Origin: Polyangium sp. 6x1
Lineage (GTDB): Bacteria; Myxococcota_A; Polyangia; Polyangiales; Polyangiaceae
Direction of reading: 5' to 3'
DNA: 64,000 bases
Assembly (NCBI RefSeq): GCF_029946515.1
Contig: NZ_JARZHH010000014.1
Coordinates: 1 to 64,000 of the forward strand
Part shown: positions 54,383 through 62,680 of the stretch, piece after piece
Layout of the letters: every line of letters starts with the position of its first letter
How positions within the stretch are numbered: the first letter of the stretch is position 1
Notes under the pieces: model-generated
Database searches by the model: none
What the model was told of the DNA's origin: nothing
Seen by the model: only the letters and a program-made list of their open reading frames with translations
Position numbers and translations under genes: made by a program

Positions 54383-55270
54383 TCAGGCGCGCCAGCGTGT
54401 CACGCGCTTGACGAGATCGGGCATGCCGAGCGCCTCGCAGAACGCCCGGAGCTCGGGCCTCGCGCCCTGGTACGCGAGATCCTCGAACCGCTCCGTCAAC
54501 GGGACGTCGGTCCGGAGCGTGGCGAGCTGCTTGAAGAGGCGCGCGTCGTCGGAGCGCGCGGCGAGGGTCGCGGCGAGCTTGTCGGCGCCCCGCACCTTGA
54601 TGCCCCACGCGGAGGCCTCGCGCGGGATGCGCTCGATCGTGCCGAACACGGAGAGCACGGCGGAGGCCGACTTCTCCCCCCACCCCGGCAATCCGGGATA
54701 TCCATCCGCCGAGTCCCCCACGAGCGCGAGGAAATCCGCGATGGAGGCGGGTTTGACCCCGAACTTCTTCGCCACCCCGTCCTCGTCGAGGACGGCGTTG
54801 TCGTTTTTCCGGTCGAGCATGACGACGCGGGTGCCGTCGACGCACTGCGCGAGATCCTTGTCCACCGAGGCAATCAGGACCTGCCCTGCCTCGTCCGAGA
54901 AGCGCGCGGCGGCTGCGGCGATCGCGTCGTCGGCCTCGAATTCGACCATGGGCCAGACCACGAGCCCGAGCGCGCGCATCGCGTCCTCGGCCAGGACGAA
55001 CTGCGAGGTGAGCTCCTCGGGTAGGCCCTCGCCGGTCTTGTATCCGGCGTACAGGTCGTTGCGGAACGAGCGAACGACGTGGTCCGTGGCGCAGGCGACG
55101 TGCGTCGCGTCGCGGCTGAGGACCATGAGCGTCGAGAGCAACCCGCGAACGGCGCCGACCTCGCGGCCGTCGGGGGACTTTCGGGACGGCTGCGCGAAGT
55201 AGGCGCGGAAGAGCTCGTACGTCGCGTCGACGAGGTGCAGGCGCGGGCGGTCGGGATCGGCTTGGCGCAT
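54383..55270 (-). CDS. 5'-3' exonuclease (Pol I-type FEN domain)
   Basis: The product is 295 residues from ATG 55270. Acidic metal-binding positions are present: LHLVDATYELFRAYFA, EFEADDAIAAAA, ASVDKDLAQCV and, in the helix-hairpin-helix, LVGDSADGYPGLPGWGEKSA. It is a stand-alone flap/5'-3' nuclease, separate from a polymerase, likely for RNA-primer removal or repair. A longer upstream frame lacks a plausible domain and is not used. Confidence 0.9.
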   Translation of the reverse strand: MRQADPDRPRLHLVDATYELFRAYFAQPSRKSPDGREVGAVRGLLSTLMVLSRDATHVACATDHVVRSFRNDLYAGYKTGEGLPEELTSQFVLAEDAMRALGLVVWPMVEFEADDAIAAAAARFSDEAGQVLIASVDKDLAQCVDGTRVVMLDRKNDNAVLDEDGVAKKFGVKPASIADFLALVGDSADGYPGLPGWGEKSASAVLSVFGTIERIPREASAWGIKVRGADKLAATLAARSDDARLFKQLATLRTDVPLTERFEDLAYQGARPELRAFCEALGMPDLVKRVTRWRA

Positions 55271-55509
55271 GGATTTGCAGCGGAGAACACGGTTCGGGGG
55301 AGGTCGATAGGGGGCGTATCCTACGGCGCCGTACGCGGCCTGGGAAGACGTCGGTTCGCCCACTCGGGCGCGCCCTGAATCGCGGATACGAGCTTTCCGC
55401 AGCGCGCGGGCGCGCGCAGGAATCTTCAGCGTTTTCCGCGGGCTCGGTGGGCCCTTGGGCCGGTTTGTCGCCTGTGCGTCGGCCTTTCCTTGCGCCTTTC
55501 GCTCGTGCG

Positions 55510-55541
55510 TAAGATGACTTGACGGGCGAGGCTCACCTCGC
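55510..55541 (+). promoter_or_regulatory. Promoter -10 and leader hairpin of the PAS kinase
   Basis: TAAGAT (55510-55515) is followed by a perfect hairpin GCGAGG-CTCA-CCTCGC (55526-55541), 13 bp before ATG 55555. The leader would be about 33 nt, so the hairpin may affect translation. Confidence 0.4.
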
Positions 55542-55554
55542 GGGCGGGGGACGA

Positions 55555-57903
55555 ATGGGTTCGATCGACGCACGGCACCCGGCCCAGAGCCGGGGACGGA
55601 AGCTCGCCGCGCTCGGCGTGGGCCTCGCCTCCGTGGCCGTCGTCGTCGGCGCGTGGCTCGGCTTCGCGGAGCTCCTCGGAGGCCGCGCGCTCGTCGTCGT
55701 GCTCGTCGCGGCCTTCGTGCTCGTCAGCGCGATCGGCGGCTGGCTCTGGCGCGCCCTCGCGCGCGCCGAGGCCCGCGAAGCGGAGCTCGAGCGGCGCGTC
55801 GAGGAGCGGTCGCGCGCGCTCGAGCAGATCGCCGGCGCGCGCACGGCCGAGCTCGCGTCGCTCCTCGCCCACGTGCCCTTCGGCTTCGCGTTCCTCGACC
55901 ACGCGTGCCGGTACGAGCTCGTGAACACGACGCTCGCGCGGATGAATGGTTTGCCCGCAAAGGATCACCGCGGTCGCACGCTCCACGAGGTCGTCCCGAC
56001 CTTCGCCCCCATGGTGGAGCCGCTCGTCCGCAAGGTCCTCGCGACGGGCGAGAGCATCGAGGGCATCGAGATGACGGTTGCGCCCATGGATCGCGCCGAC
56101 GAGGAGCGCGCCTATCGGCTCGATCTGTTCCCCGTGCTCGCGCCGGACGGCGCCGTCGCCTCGGTCGGCGTGCTGCTCGTCGACATCACCGAGCGCAAGC
56201 GCGCCGATCGGATGGAGGGGGAGATACGCGAGGCCCGCGCGCGCGCCGAGCAGAGCCTGTCGAAGCTCGAAGCGATCCTCGGGAGCATGGCCGAGGCGGT
56301 CCTCGTGAGCGACGCGCAGGGCAACTTCGTCTCTCTCGACCCCTCCACGCGAAACCCCTCCGGCAGCGGGATCCGCGCGGACGGGCGGCCCCTGTCCCCG
56401 GCCATCGGCATGAACCTGCGCGACTTCGCAGGCGAGACCGCGCTCTCGACGCTCGACGGGCGCGAGCTGCCCCTCGCCGAGTGGCCCATCTCCAGGGCGA
56501 TCCGCGGCGAGGTGTTCAACGATCTGGATCTGCGCCTGCATCGCACGACGGGCGAGATGCTCGTCGTCCGCTACGCCGGTCGGGCCGTACGCGATGCGCA
56601 CGGCCACGTCGAGCTCGGCGTCGTGACGATGCGCGACGTGACACGCGAGCTGCGCGCCGCGGAGGAGCGCGAGGCGCTGCTCGCGAGCGAGCGCGCCGCC
56701 CGCGCCGAGGCCCAGCGCGCGAGCCGGCTCAAGGACGAGTTCCTGGCGACCGTCTCGCACGAGCTGCGCACGCCGCTCACGGCCATCGCGGGCTGGTCGC
56801 AGATCCTGCGCAAGCCCGGCCTCGCGCAGGCGACGGTCTCGCGTGGGCTCGAGGTCATCGACCGCAACGCGCGCCTGCTCACGCAGCTCATTTCGGATCT
56901 GCTCGACGTCGGCCGCATCGTGAGCGGCAAGCTCAAGCTCGACGTGTCGTCCGTGGATCTCGAGGTCGTGATCGACGCGGCGCTCGAATCGGTGCGCCAC
57001 GCGGCGGACGCGAAGAGCATCGAGCTCTCGCGGTGCGAAGGCGAGCGCGGCAGGACGATCCTCGGCGATCCGGCGCGCATCCAGCAGATCGCCTGGAACC
57101 TCCTGTCGAACGCCATCAAGTTCACGTCGCGCGGCGGGCTCGTCGAGGTCTCGTGCACGAGCCACGACACGCGCGTGGAGATCGCGGTGAAGGACACGGG
57201 GCAAGGGATCACGCCGGAGTTCTTGCCGCACGTCTTCGAGCGCTTCCGCCAGGCCGACGCGTCGGCGGCGCGCCAGCACGGAGGGCTCGGCCTCGGGCTC
57301 GCCATCGTCCGGCACCTCGCAGAGCTCCACGGCGGGCGCGTGCGCGCCGAAAGCGAAGGTCCGGGCAAAGGGGCGCGGTTCGTGGTGGAGCTGCCCGTCG
57401 CGCCCATCTCGGACGACACCGAGCCGAAGGCGCCCTCCGCGCGGGCCCCGAGCCCCGAGCGCGCGCAGGCTTCCCTCGCGAACGTGCACGACCTCTCGGG
57501 CGCGCGTGTGCTCGTGGTCGACGACGAGCCGGACACGCGCGACGTCGTGCAACGCCTGCTCGAGGAGCACGGCGCGGACGTCGTGGCCGCGGCGAGCGCG
57601 GAGGAGGCGCTCGCGCTCGTCGAGGCGCGCTCCATCGACGTGCTCGTGAGCGACCTCGGCATGCCGGGCATGGATGGGTTCGCGTTGATCCGCGAGATTC
57701 GCAGCGGCAAGAGGCTCGAACCTTCGCGCCTGCCCGCGATTGCGCTCACCGCGTTCGTGCGCGCCGAGGACAGGCGACGCGCGCTCGCCTCGGGCTACCA
57801 GGCGCACATCGAGAAGCCGATCGAGCCGATGGAGCTCATCGCCGCCGTGGGAGCCCTTTCCCTCGGCCGCAGAGGCACGCCCAGCGAGAGAAAGGGCGCC
57901 TGA
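55555..57903 (+). CDS. Membrane PAS hybrid histidine kinase
   Basis: The product is 782 residues from ATG 55555. Two membrane helices (about 17-37 and 45-65) with almost no periplasmic loop, a coiled coil, PAS 1 (about 90-220), PAS 2 (about 235-370), HisKA with [14 protein letters not shown] (His near 402), HATPase (about 505-620: NLLSNAIKF, DTGQGITP, GGLGLGLAIV), receiver (about 645-770, VSDLGMPGMDG). The kinase core closely resembles that of the hybrid kinase at 22739-24838. No obvious partner regulator is adjacent. Confidence 0.9.
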   Translation: MGSIDARHPAQSRGRKLAALGVGLASVAVVVGAWLGFAELLGGRALVVVLVAAFVLVSAIGGWLWRALARAEAREAELERRVEERSRALEQIAGARTAELASLLAHVPFGFAFLDHACRYELVNTTLARMNGLPAKDHRGRTLHEVVPTFAPMVEPLVRKVLATGESIEGIEMTVAPMDRADEERAYRLDLFPVLAPDGAVASVGVLLVDITERKRADRMEGEIREARARAEQSLSKLEAILGSMAEAVLVSDAQGNFVSLDPSTRNPSGSGIRADGRPLSPAIGMNLRDFAGETALSTLDGRELPLAEWPISRAIRGEVFNDLDLRLHRTTGEMLVVRYAGRAVRDAHGHVELGVVTMRDVTRELRAAEEREALLASERAARAEAQRASRLKDEFLATVSHELRTPLTAIAGWSQILRKPGLAQATVSRGLEVIDRNARLLTQLISDLLDVGRIVSGKLKLDVSSVDLEVVIDAALESVRHAADAKSIELSRCEGERGRTILGDPARIQQIAWNLLSNAIKFTSRGGLVEVSCTSHDTRVEIAVKDTGQGITPEFLPHVFERFRQADASAARQHGGLGLGLAIVRHLAELHGGRVRAESEGPGKGARFVVELPVAPISDDTEPKAPSARAPSPERAQASLANVHDLSGARVLVVDDEPDTRDVVQRLLEEHGADVVAAASAEEALALVEARSIDVLVSDLGMPGMDGFALIREIRSGKRLEPSRLPAIALTAFVRAEDRRRALASGYQAHIEKPIEPMELIAAVGALSLGRRGTPSERKGA

Positions 57904-57909
57904 CGAGGC

Positions 57910-59289
57910 CTACCTCTCGAGGAGGCTCTGGAGACGCGCGAGGGCCGCGGGTTCGGCGCGGAGCACGAGGTGCGCCCCGGCTTCGTCGTACGTCTCGGAC
58001 AGGACCTTCGCGTGCTCGTAGACCTCGCTCACGAGGGCCTGCTTCGCGTACGGCACGACGAGCTCGCCGGACACCATGAGCGCGTCGAAGAAGTCGATGA
58101 GGATCTGCCGCAGGCGCGCGACGTCCTCCGCATCCTTGGCCGACAGGAGGATCGCCTCGGGGAACTCGCGCTGGAGGATCGTCCGATCCTCCTCGGCGAT
58201 CCGATCGACCTTGTTCAGCACGAGCCTGTAGGGCACGCCTTCCGCCCCGATCTCGGAGAGCGTCGAGCGCGTCACGTCGAGCTGGCTGCGGAAGGTGGGG
58301 TCCGAGGCGTCGGCCACGTAGAGCAGGAGCGAGGCTTCGAGCGCCTCGTCGAGCGTCGAGCGGAACGAGGCCACGAGGTCGTGCGGCAGCTTCTTGATGA
58401 AGCCGACCGTGTCGGAGACGAGGATCCGGGGTTTGATCTCGGGGTAGAGCGCGCGCACCGTGGTGTCGAGCGTCGCGAAGAGCTTGTCCATCACGTACAC
58501 GTCGCTGCCCGTGAGCGCGCGCATGAGCGACGACTTGCCCGCGTTCGTGTAGCCCACGAGCGCGACGCGGCGCGCGTTCTGGCGCAGCGCGCGGCGCGTG
58601 GCCTGCTCGCGCTGGATGCCGTCGATCTCCTTGCGCAGCTCGGCGATGCGATCGCGGATCTTGCGCCGATCGAGCTCGAGCTGGCTCTCGCCCGCGCCGC
58701 GACCGCGCTGCCGATCGCCGCCGCCGCTCGACTCGCGCATCCGCGGCGCCACGTAGTTGAGGCGCGCGATCTCCACTTCGAGCCGCGCCTCGCGGCTCCG
58801 CGCGTGGCGGTGGAAGATCTCGATGATGACGCCGCTCCGGTCGAGCACCTCGATGCCCGTGCACTTCTCCAGGTTGCGGAGCTGGCTCGGCGAGAGGTCG
58901 TGATCGACGACGACGAGCGTCGGCGCCTTCGCCGCGGGCACGACGCCCGCGCCCTCGTCCATGTCCTCGTCGTCGCCCGGGGCGCTCTCCGGCGCCTCGT
59001 CGTGCTCGTCCTCGTCGTCGCGCTTCTGCCCGGGCTTCTTGAAGCGCATGCCGGCGGGGCCCGGCCCGCCCGTCAGCTCGGCGAGCACGCGCAGCTTCCC
59101 TTCCCCGAGCACCGCGCCCTTCGAGACGTGCGAGCGGCGCTGCGACACCGTCGCGACGACGTCGTAGCCGAGCGTGTTCACGAGCCGCCCGAGCTCGGCC
59201 ATGTCGGCTTCGTGGTCCACGTCGGCGACGGTTGCGAGCTGGACCGCGACGAGCACGGCGGCGGGACGATCGGTTCCGGTTTTGGACAT
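57910..59289 (-). CDS. hflX: GTPase HflX
   Basis: The product is 459 residues from ATG 59289. It has the HflX N-terminal domain (VDHDLSPSQLRNLEKCTGIE, VLDRSGVIIEIFHRHARSRE), a coiled linker, then the G domain: GYTNAGKSSLM (G1), DTVGFIKKLP (G3), NKVD (G4), LSAKD (G5). HflX splits stalled ribosomes. An acidic insertion of about 30 residues (DDEDEHDEAPESAPGDDED) in the N-terminal domain is unusual. It faces the PAS kinase gene with six bases between stops. Confidence 0.95.
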   Translation of the reverse strand: MSKTGTDRPAAVLVAVQLATVADVDHEADMAELGRLVNTLGYDVVATVSQRRSHVSKGAVLGEGKLRVLAELTGGPGPAGMRFKKPGQKRDDEDEHDEAPESAPGDDEDMDEGAGVVPAAKAPTLVVVDHDLSPSQLRNLEKCTGIEVLDRSGVIIEIFHRHARSREARLEVEIARLNYVAPRMRESSGGGDRQRGRGAGESQLELDRRKIRDRIAELRKEIDGIQREQATRRALRQNARRVALVGYTNAGKSSLMRALTGSDVYVMDKLFATLDTTVRALYPEIKPRILVSDTVGFIKKLPHDLVASFRSTLDEALEASLLLYVADASDPTFRSQLDVTRSTLSEIGAEGVPYRLVLNKVDRIAEEDRTILQREFPEAILLSAKDAEDVARLRQILIDFFDALMVSGELVVPYAKQALVSEVYEHAKVLSETYDEAGAHLVLRAEPAALARLQSLLER

Positions 59290-59377
59290 AGAGGATGCGA
59301 TTTCGATCGAGGGAGCGGGCTCCCGCGCCCCTCCTAGCACGGCGAGGGCATGCGCGTGGAGCTTTGCCGGGGACGTT

Positions 59378-60175
59378 TCAACGGGAAGGATGGCCGAGCT
59401 CGGCGGGATCCTGCTGATAAAAGGCGCGCATCTGCTCGTAGAGCGCGGGGTGCTTGGCCCGGAGGGCGCGCGGCCGCTCGAAAAAAACCTCCGTCACGAC
59501 GGCGAAAAATTCGGCCGGGTTCGTCGCGCCGTACGAATCGATGACCGTCCGGTCCCCCGACGCGACATCCCGCAAGAGCCCGTCGTACGCCGCGCCGAGC
59601 ACCCGCGCCCATGGCCCGTAGGCCGCGCGCCGCGGCAGCACGGGCGCGCCGTCGGCGGAGCCGTCCTCGGTGTCGAGCTGGTGCGCGAACTCGTGCAGGA
59701 CCACGTTGTGACCGTCGCGGACGTCGGCCGCGCCGCGCAGCACCGCGTCCCACGCGAGCACGACGATCCCCCTGCCCCACGACTCGCCGAGCCTCGTCTC
59801 TCCGTCCTCGACGACGATGCCGCCCTCGACCGTCCGCGGGCGGTTGTCGACGTACGTGCTCGGATAGACCAGGACGATCTCGAGATCCGGGTAGACGTCG
59901 CTTTCGCGGTTGAGGAGCAGGACGCAGGCCTGGGCTGCGATCGTGACCCGGATCTCGTCGTCGATGTCGAGCCCGCCCGCGCCCTCGAAGCGCTTCTCGT
60001 CGAGGAAAATCTGCACGAGGCCGCGGATCTCGTCCTGGTCGTCCGGCGAGAGCTTTCCGAAGTAAGGCACGTTCTCCGCGAGGATGGCCTCCCACGCGGG
60101 CGGAAAGGGTCTTCCCCGGACGGCAGAGCGCCTTCGTTCCTTGAAGAAGCCGAGCATCGGTGTCGAGGATGCCAT
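59378..60175 (-). CDS. mtfA: MtfA-type zinc peptidase (M90)
   Basis: The product is 265 residues, the same length as E. coli MtfA. Zinc motif HEFAHQLD (161-168), preceded by GIVVLAWDAVLRGAADVRDG, and followed by NPAEFFAVVTEVFFERPRAL, where Glu is the third ligand. MtfA binds and titrates the Mlc repressor in E. coli; the target here is unknown. It is cytosolic. It starts next to an AT-rich region shared with the divergent hydrolase gene. Confidence 0.92.
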   Translation of the reverse strand: MASSTPMLGFFKERRRSAVRGRPFPPAWEAILAENVPYFGKLSPDDQDEIRGLVQIFLDEKRFEGAGGLDIDDEIRVTIAAQACVLLLNRESDVYPDLEIVLVYPSTYVDNRPRTVEGGIVVEDGETRLGESWGRGIVVLAWDAVLRGAADVRDGHNVVLHEFAHQLDTEDGSADGAPVLPRRAAYGPWARVLGAAYDGLLRDVASGDRTVIDSYGATNPAEFFAVVTEVFFERPRALRAKHPALYEQMRAFYQQDPAELGHPSR

Positions 60176-60279
60176 GATTCCGGGATCGGGAAGAACTTGA
60201 AATCAAACATCTCGCGATATCGATGCTATGCTGAAGGGTCGAGACGCCCGGCGCTCGCCGGCCAGCGTGGAGGAATCCA

Positions 60280-61044
60280 ATGGCTTATCGCCTCGTGCAG
60301 CGTGGAGAGGGAGAGCAGCGGCCGCTCCTCGTTCTTTATCTGGTGGGCGCGCACGTCGACGCCGATCTGCGGGCCGCGCTGGGGCCCGAGGCGAGCATCG
60401 CGGCCTACGACGATCCCACGGGCGAGCCATTGCCGCAGACCGTGGCGCGCGTCGCGGCGGCCACGGGCGCGCCCGTCGGCGACGTCATCCTCGCGGGCTT
60501 CTCCGCGGGCTGCCAGGCCGTGCGCCGCGAGCTCATCGCGGGCCGTGATCCCGCGGGCGTGCTCGCGATCGACGGCACGCACGGGGATTTGCCCCCGGCC
60601 GACTGGCAGCTCACGCCGTGGCGCGCGCTCGCCGAGCGTGCGCGGCGCTGCGAGCGTCTCTTCGTGGCGACGTGCACGCAAAACACGTACGTCGAGACGG
60701 ACCTTCCGAAGCCGAAGCGATACAGCGCGACGGTCACCGTGCTGCGGCTCGCGACGGGCTTTGCGCTCGCGCCCTCGGCGGCGCCGGAGGGCGAGCACGA
60801 CGGCGAGCTGCACGGCTACAGCTACGCGAGCGCGCGGACGGACGCCGAGGCGCACATCCGGCAGCAACGCTTGGTCCTGCCCGACGTCCTGCGCCGCCAC
60901 GTGCGGCCTTGGCTCGCCGCGCGGACGACGCTGGGGCCCGCGGATCGCGCGATGGCGCAGGCCGCGGTCGCGCTCTCGCTCGACCGCATGGCGCGGGCCG
61001 AGCTCTCGAGCCAGCACGAATCCGTGCCCCCGCCGAGCGCCTGA
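60280..61044 (+). CDS. Alpha/beta-hydrolase-like protein
   Basis: The product is 254 residues from ATG 60280 with GGAGGAA upstream. A nucleophile-elbow motif GFSAG (Ser75) follows ILAGFSAGC, with DGTHGD and a His near residue 180 (GEHDGELHGYSYAS) as possible remaining triad members. No signal peptide and no close family recognised. The upstream DNA (60180-60240) is AT-rich and may hold divergent promoters for this gene and mtfA. Confidence 0.65.
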   Translation: MAYRLVQRGEGEQRPLLVLYLVGAHVDADLRAALGPEASIAAYDDPTGEPLPQTVARVAAATGAPVGDVILAGFSAGCQAVRRELIAGRDPAGVLAIDGTHGDLPPADWQLTPWRALAERARRCERLFVATCTQNTYVETDLPKPKRYSATVTVLRLATGFALAPSAAPEGEHDGELHGYSYASARTDAEAHIRQQRLVLPDVLRRHVRPWLAARTTLGPADRAMAQAAVALSLDRMARAELSSQHESVPPPSA

Positions 61045-61141
61045 GGCGCTATCGCGCGGCGCAGGCGTCCCTCGCCCGCGTGCAGCAGCAAGGATTGCGG
61101 CTCGTGCTCCTTGAAGTCGGCCGAAATGACGCAGGCGGCGG

Positions 61142-61684
61142 TCAGGGCTTTTTGGCGTCGACCATGATTCGATCCTTCGGATCGAATTTCGGCGAGAACG
61201 TCGAGACGACCACGGTCACGCCGGGTCCTTCGTGCACGTAGGAATGCACCGCGCCGCGGGGAATGACCTGCACGTCGCCCGCCTTCACCACGCGCGTCTG
61301 CCCCTCGACAGAGAATGTCCCGCTGCCCTCCAGGATCACGACGAGCTCGTCGTGTTCGGCGTGATAATGCAGCGGCACGGTCCCCCGGGTCTGGATCACG
61401 TTGACCGTGTGATCGGCATTCTCGACGAGCGGGACGAGCTTCGTCTTCTCGTCCGGCCCGATCGGGTTTTTCTCGACGACCTCGCGGGCATTGCCCATGA
61501 AAAACTCGTTCCGGGCCGCGCGCGGCGACGCGGCGGGTGGCGCGGGCGCGGCGGCGGGCGTTTCCGCGGGCGCCACGGTGGCTGGATCCGCGCACCGCTC
61601 CTGCGTGGGGGCGCAGGCGGACAGGACGAGCAAGGACGCGGCGAGCAGGGCGATCGGGGTCGTAGAGGGAAGCGGCGCGGGCAT
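61142..61684 (-). CDS. Cupin-domain lipoprotein
   Basis: The product is 180 residues with lipobox LSAC (Cys24) and an Ala/Pro linker to about residue 58. A single cupin 2 domain (about 90-165) with PLHYHAEHDELVVILEGSG (metal His/His/Glu) and a second box PRGAVHSYVHEG. The fold often binds a metal and a small ligand; the role is unknown. It has a TACGCT hexamer nine bases upstream of ATG 61684. Confidence 0.8.
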   Translation of the reverse strand: MPAPLPSTTPIALLAASLLVLSACAPTQERCADPATVAPAETPAAAPAPPAASPRAARNEFFMGNAREVVEKNPIGPDEKTKLVPLVENADHTVNVIQTRGTVPLHYHAEHDELVVILEGSGTFSVEGQTRVVKAGDVQVIPRGAVHSYVHEGPGVTVVVSTFSPKFDPKDRIMVDAKKP

Positions 61685-61693
61685 GGCGCGCCG

Positions 61694-61699
61694 AGCGTA
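61694..61699 (-). promoter_or_regulatory. -10 hexamer TACGCT, leaderless-type
   Basis: On the minus strand TACGCT ends nine bases before ATG 61684; the spacer CGGCGCGCC has no ribosome site. Confidence 0.35.
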
Positions 61700-61737
61700 C
61701 CAAAAGGTCCCGGGCAGGGTCGAGCGAATGGCAGGCG

Positions 61738-62547
61738 TCAGCGCCGCAGGCGTTCGAGCTCCGCACGCATCCGGGCGAGCTCGAGCTCGAGGTTCCGGCG
61801 GGCCACGCGCTCCGCGTCGAGCGTTTCCCGCGCCGCGAGCTCCGCCTTTCGGGCCTCCTCGGCCTCGCGCTCCGCCTCCTCCGCCTTGCGCGCTGCGATC
61901 TCGGCCTTGCGGTTCGCCCCCTCTGCGGCCTCTGCCTCCGTCGGGAACAGCTCCTCGCCCTCGGCATCCACGGCCAGCCGAAGCCGCATCGCGTCACCGC
62001 CGCCGACCGCGCGGAGGACGCAGCCGAGCACCTCGCTTCGAATCCTGTCCGCGTTCGTCGCTTCGACGAGCACGAGCTTCTTTTCCTCGTCGCGCCGATG
62101 GACCCGGAAGCGCGTGCGGCCCGAGCGGACGTCGACGTAGGGGTCGAATACGACGAGCTCCCGCGTGCCGAGCTCATCGTGCCGCTGCGGGGACTGGGAG
62201 ACGTCCTTGTTCTCGTCTTCCTCGGCCACGATTTCGAGCGCGAAGCTCGGCGCGACGCCCGTTTGCCAGACCTTCCAGCACCGGGGAGCCACGTCCGGCG
62301 GGAAGCCCGGCATCACGTACACGTCGGGCGCCACCACGGCCTTCGCGTTGCCCTTGATCCAGTAGATGAACTGGTCGGCACCCACGAAGGCCTGGACGCC
62401 TCGTTCGGCGAGGAACCGCGCAATCAAGGGGCGAAGCAGCTCCGTCATGAGGCGCTGGAGAGCGCTTTCACCCATGTCGTCGAAGACGGGATAGAACGTG
62501 GGATCGTCCGGATCCTCCGCCCCGAGTCGCCACGCCGCGCTGCCCAT
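61738..62547 (-). CDS. Uma2 (DUF820) family nuclease-like protein
   Basis: The product is 269 residues. The PD-(D/E)xK-like core runs from about 20 to 185: VVAPDVYVMPGFPP (Asp), FALEIVAEEDENKDV (Glu), KKLVLVEA. The C-terminus (about 210-269) is a Glu/Ala/Arg coiled coil (KAEIAARKAEEAEREAEEAR), common in this family. DUF820/Uma2 proteins are predicted endonucleases of unclear biology, often in many copies per genome. Confidence 0.85.
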   Translation of the reverse strand: MGSAAWRLGAEDPDDPTFYPVFDDMGESALQRLMTELLRPLIARFLAERGVQAFVGADQFIYWIKGNAKAVVAPDVYVMPGFPPDVAPRCWKVWQTGVAPSFALEIVAEEDENKDVSQSPQRHDELGTRELVVFDPYVDVRSGRTRFRVHRRDEEKKLVLVEATNADRIRSEVLGCVLRAVGGGDAMRLRLAVDAEGEELFPTEAEAAEGANRKAEIAARKAEEAEREAEEARKAELAARETLDAERVARRNLELELARMRAELERLRR

Positions 62548-62556
62548 GGTGGAGAG

Positions 62557-62562
62557 ACGTTA
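62557..62562 (-). promoter_or_regulatory. -10 hexamer TAACGT, leaderless-type
   Basis: On the minus strand TAACGT ends nine bases before ATG 62547; the spacer CTCTCCACC has no ribosome site. Confidence 0.4.
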
Positions 62563-62645
62563 GCACGGTCGCAGACCCAGGGGAAGAGGAAGGGAACGGG
62601 GAAAGGGCACGGGACGCCCCTACCACGCGCGGGCTGGCAGACCAA

Positions 62646-62659
62646 GAAAAACGTTTTTC
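62646..62659. promoter_or_regulatory. AT-rich perfect palindrome
   Basis: GAAAAACGTTTTTC is a perfect 14-bp palindrome between the propeller-gene stop and the Uma2 gene start. It may be an operator or part of the terminator of the propeller gene. Confidence 0.35.
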
Positions 62660-62680
62660 CGGGGAGGGTTTGTCTTGCTT

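Noticed and set aside
51306-55202. Long plus-strand open frame (1298 codons) opposite the NirB-like fusion
   Set aside because: Arg/Ala/Asp-rich antisense shadow with no recognisable motif.
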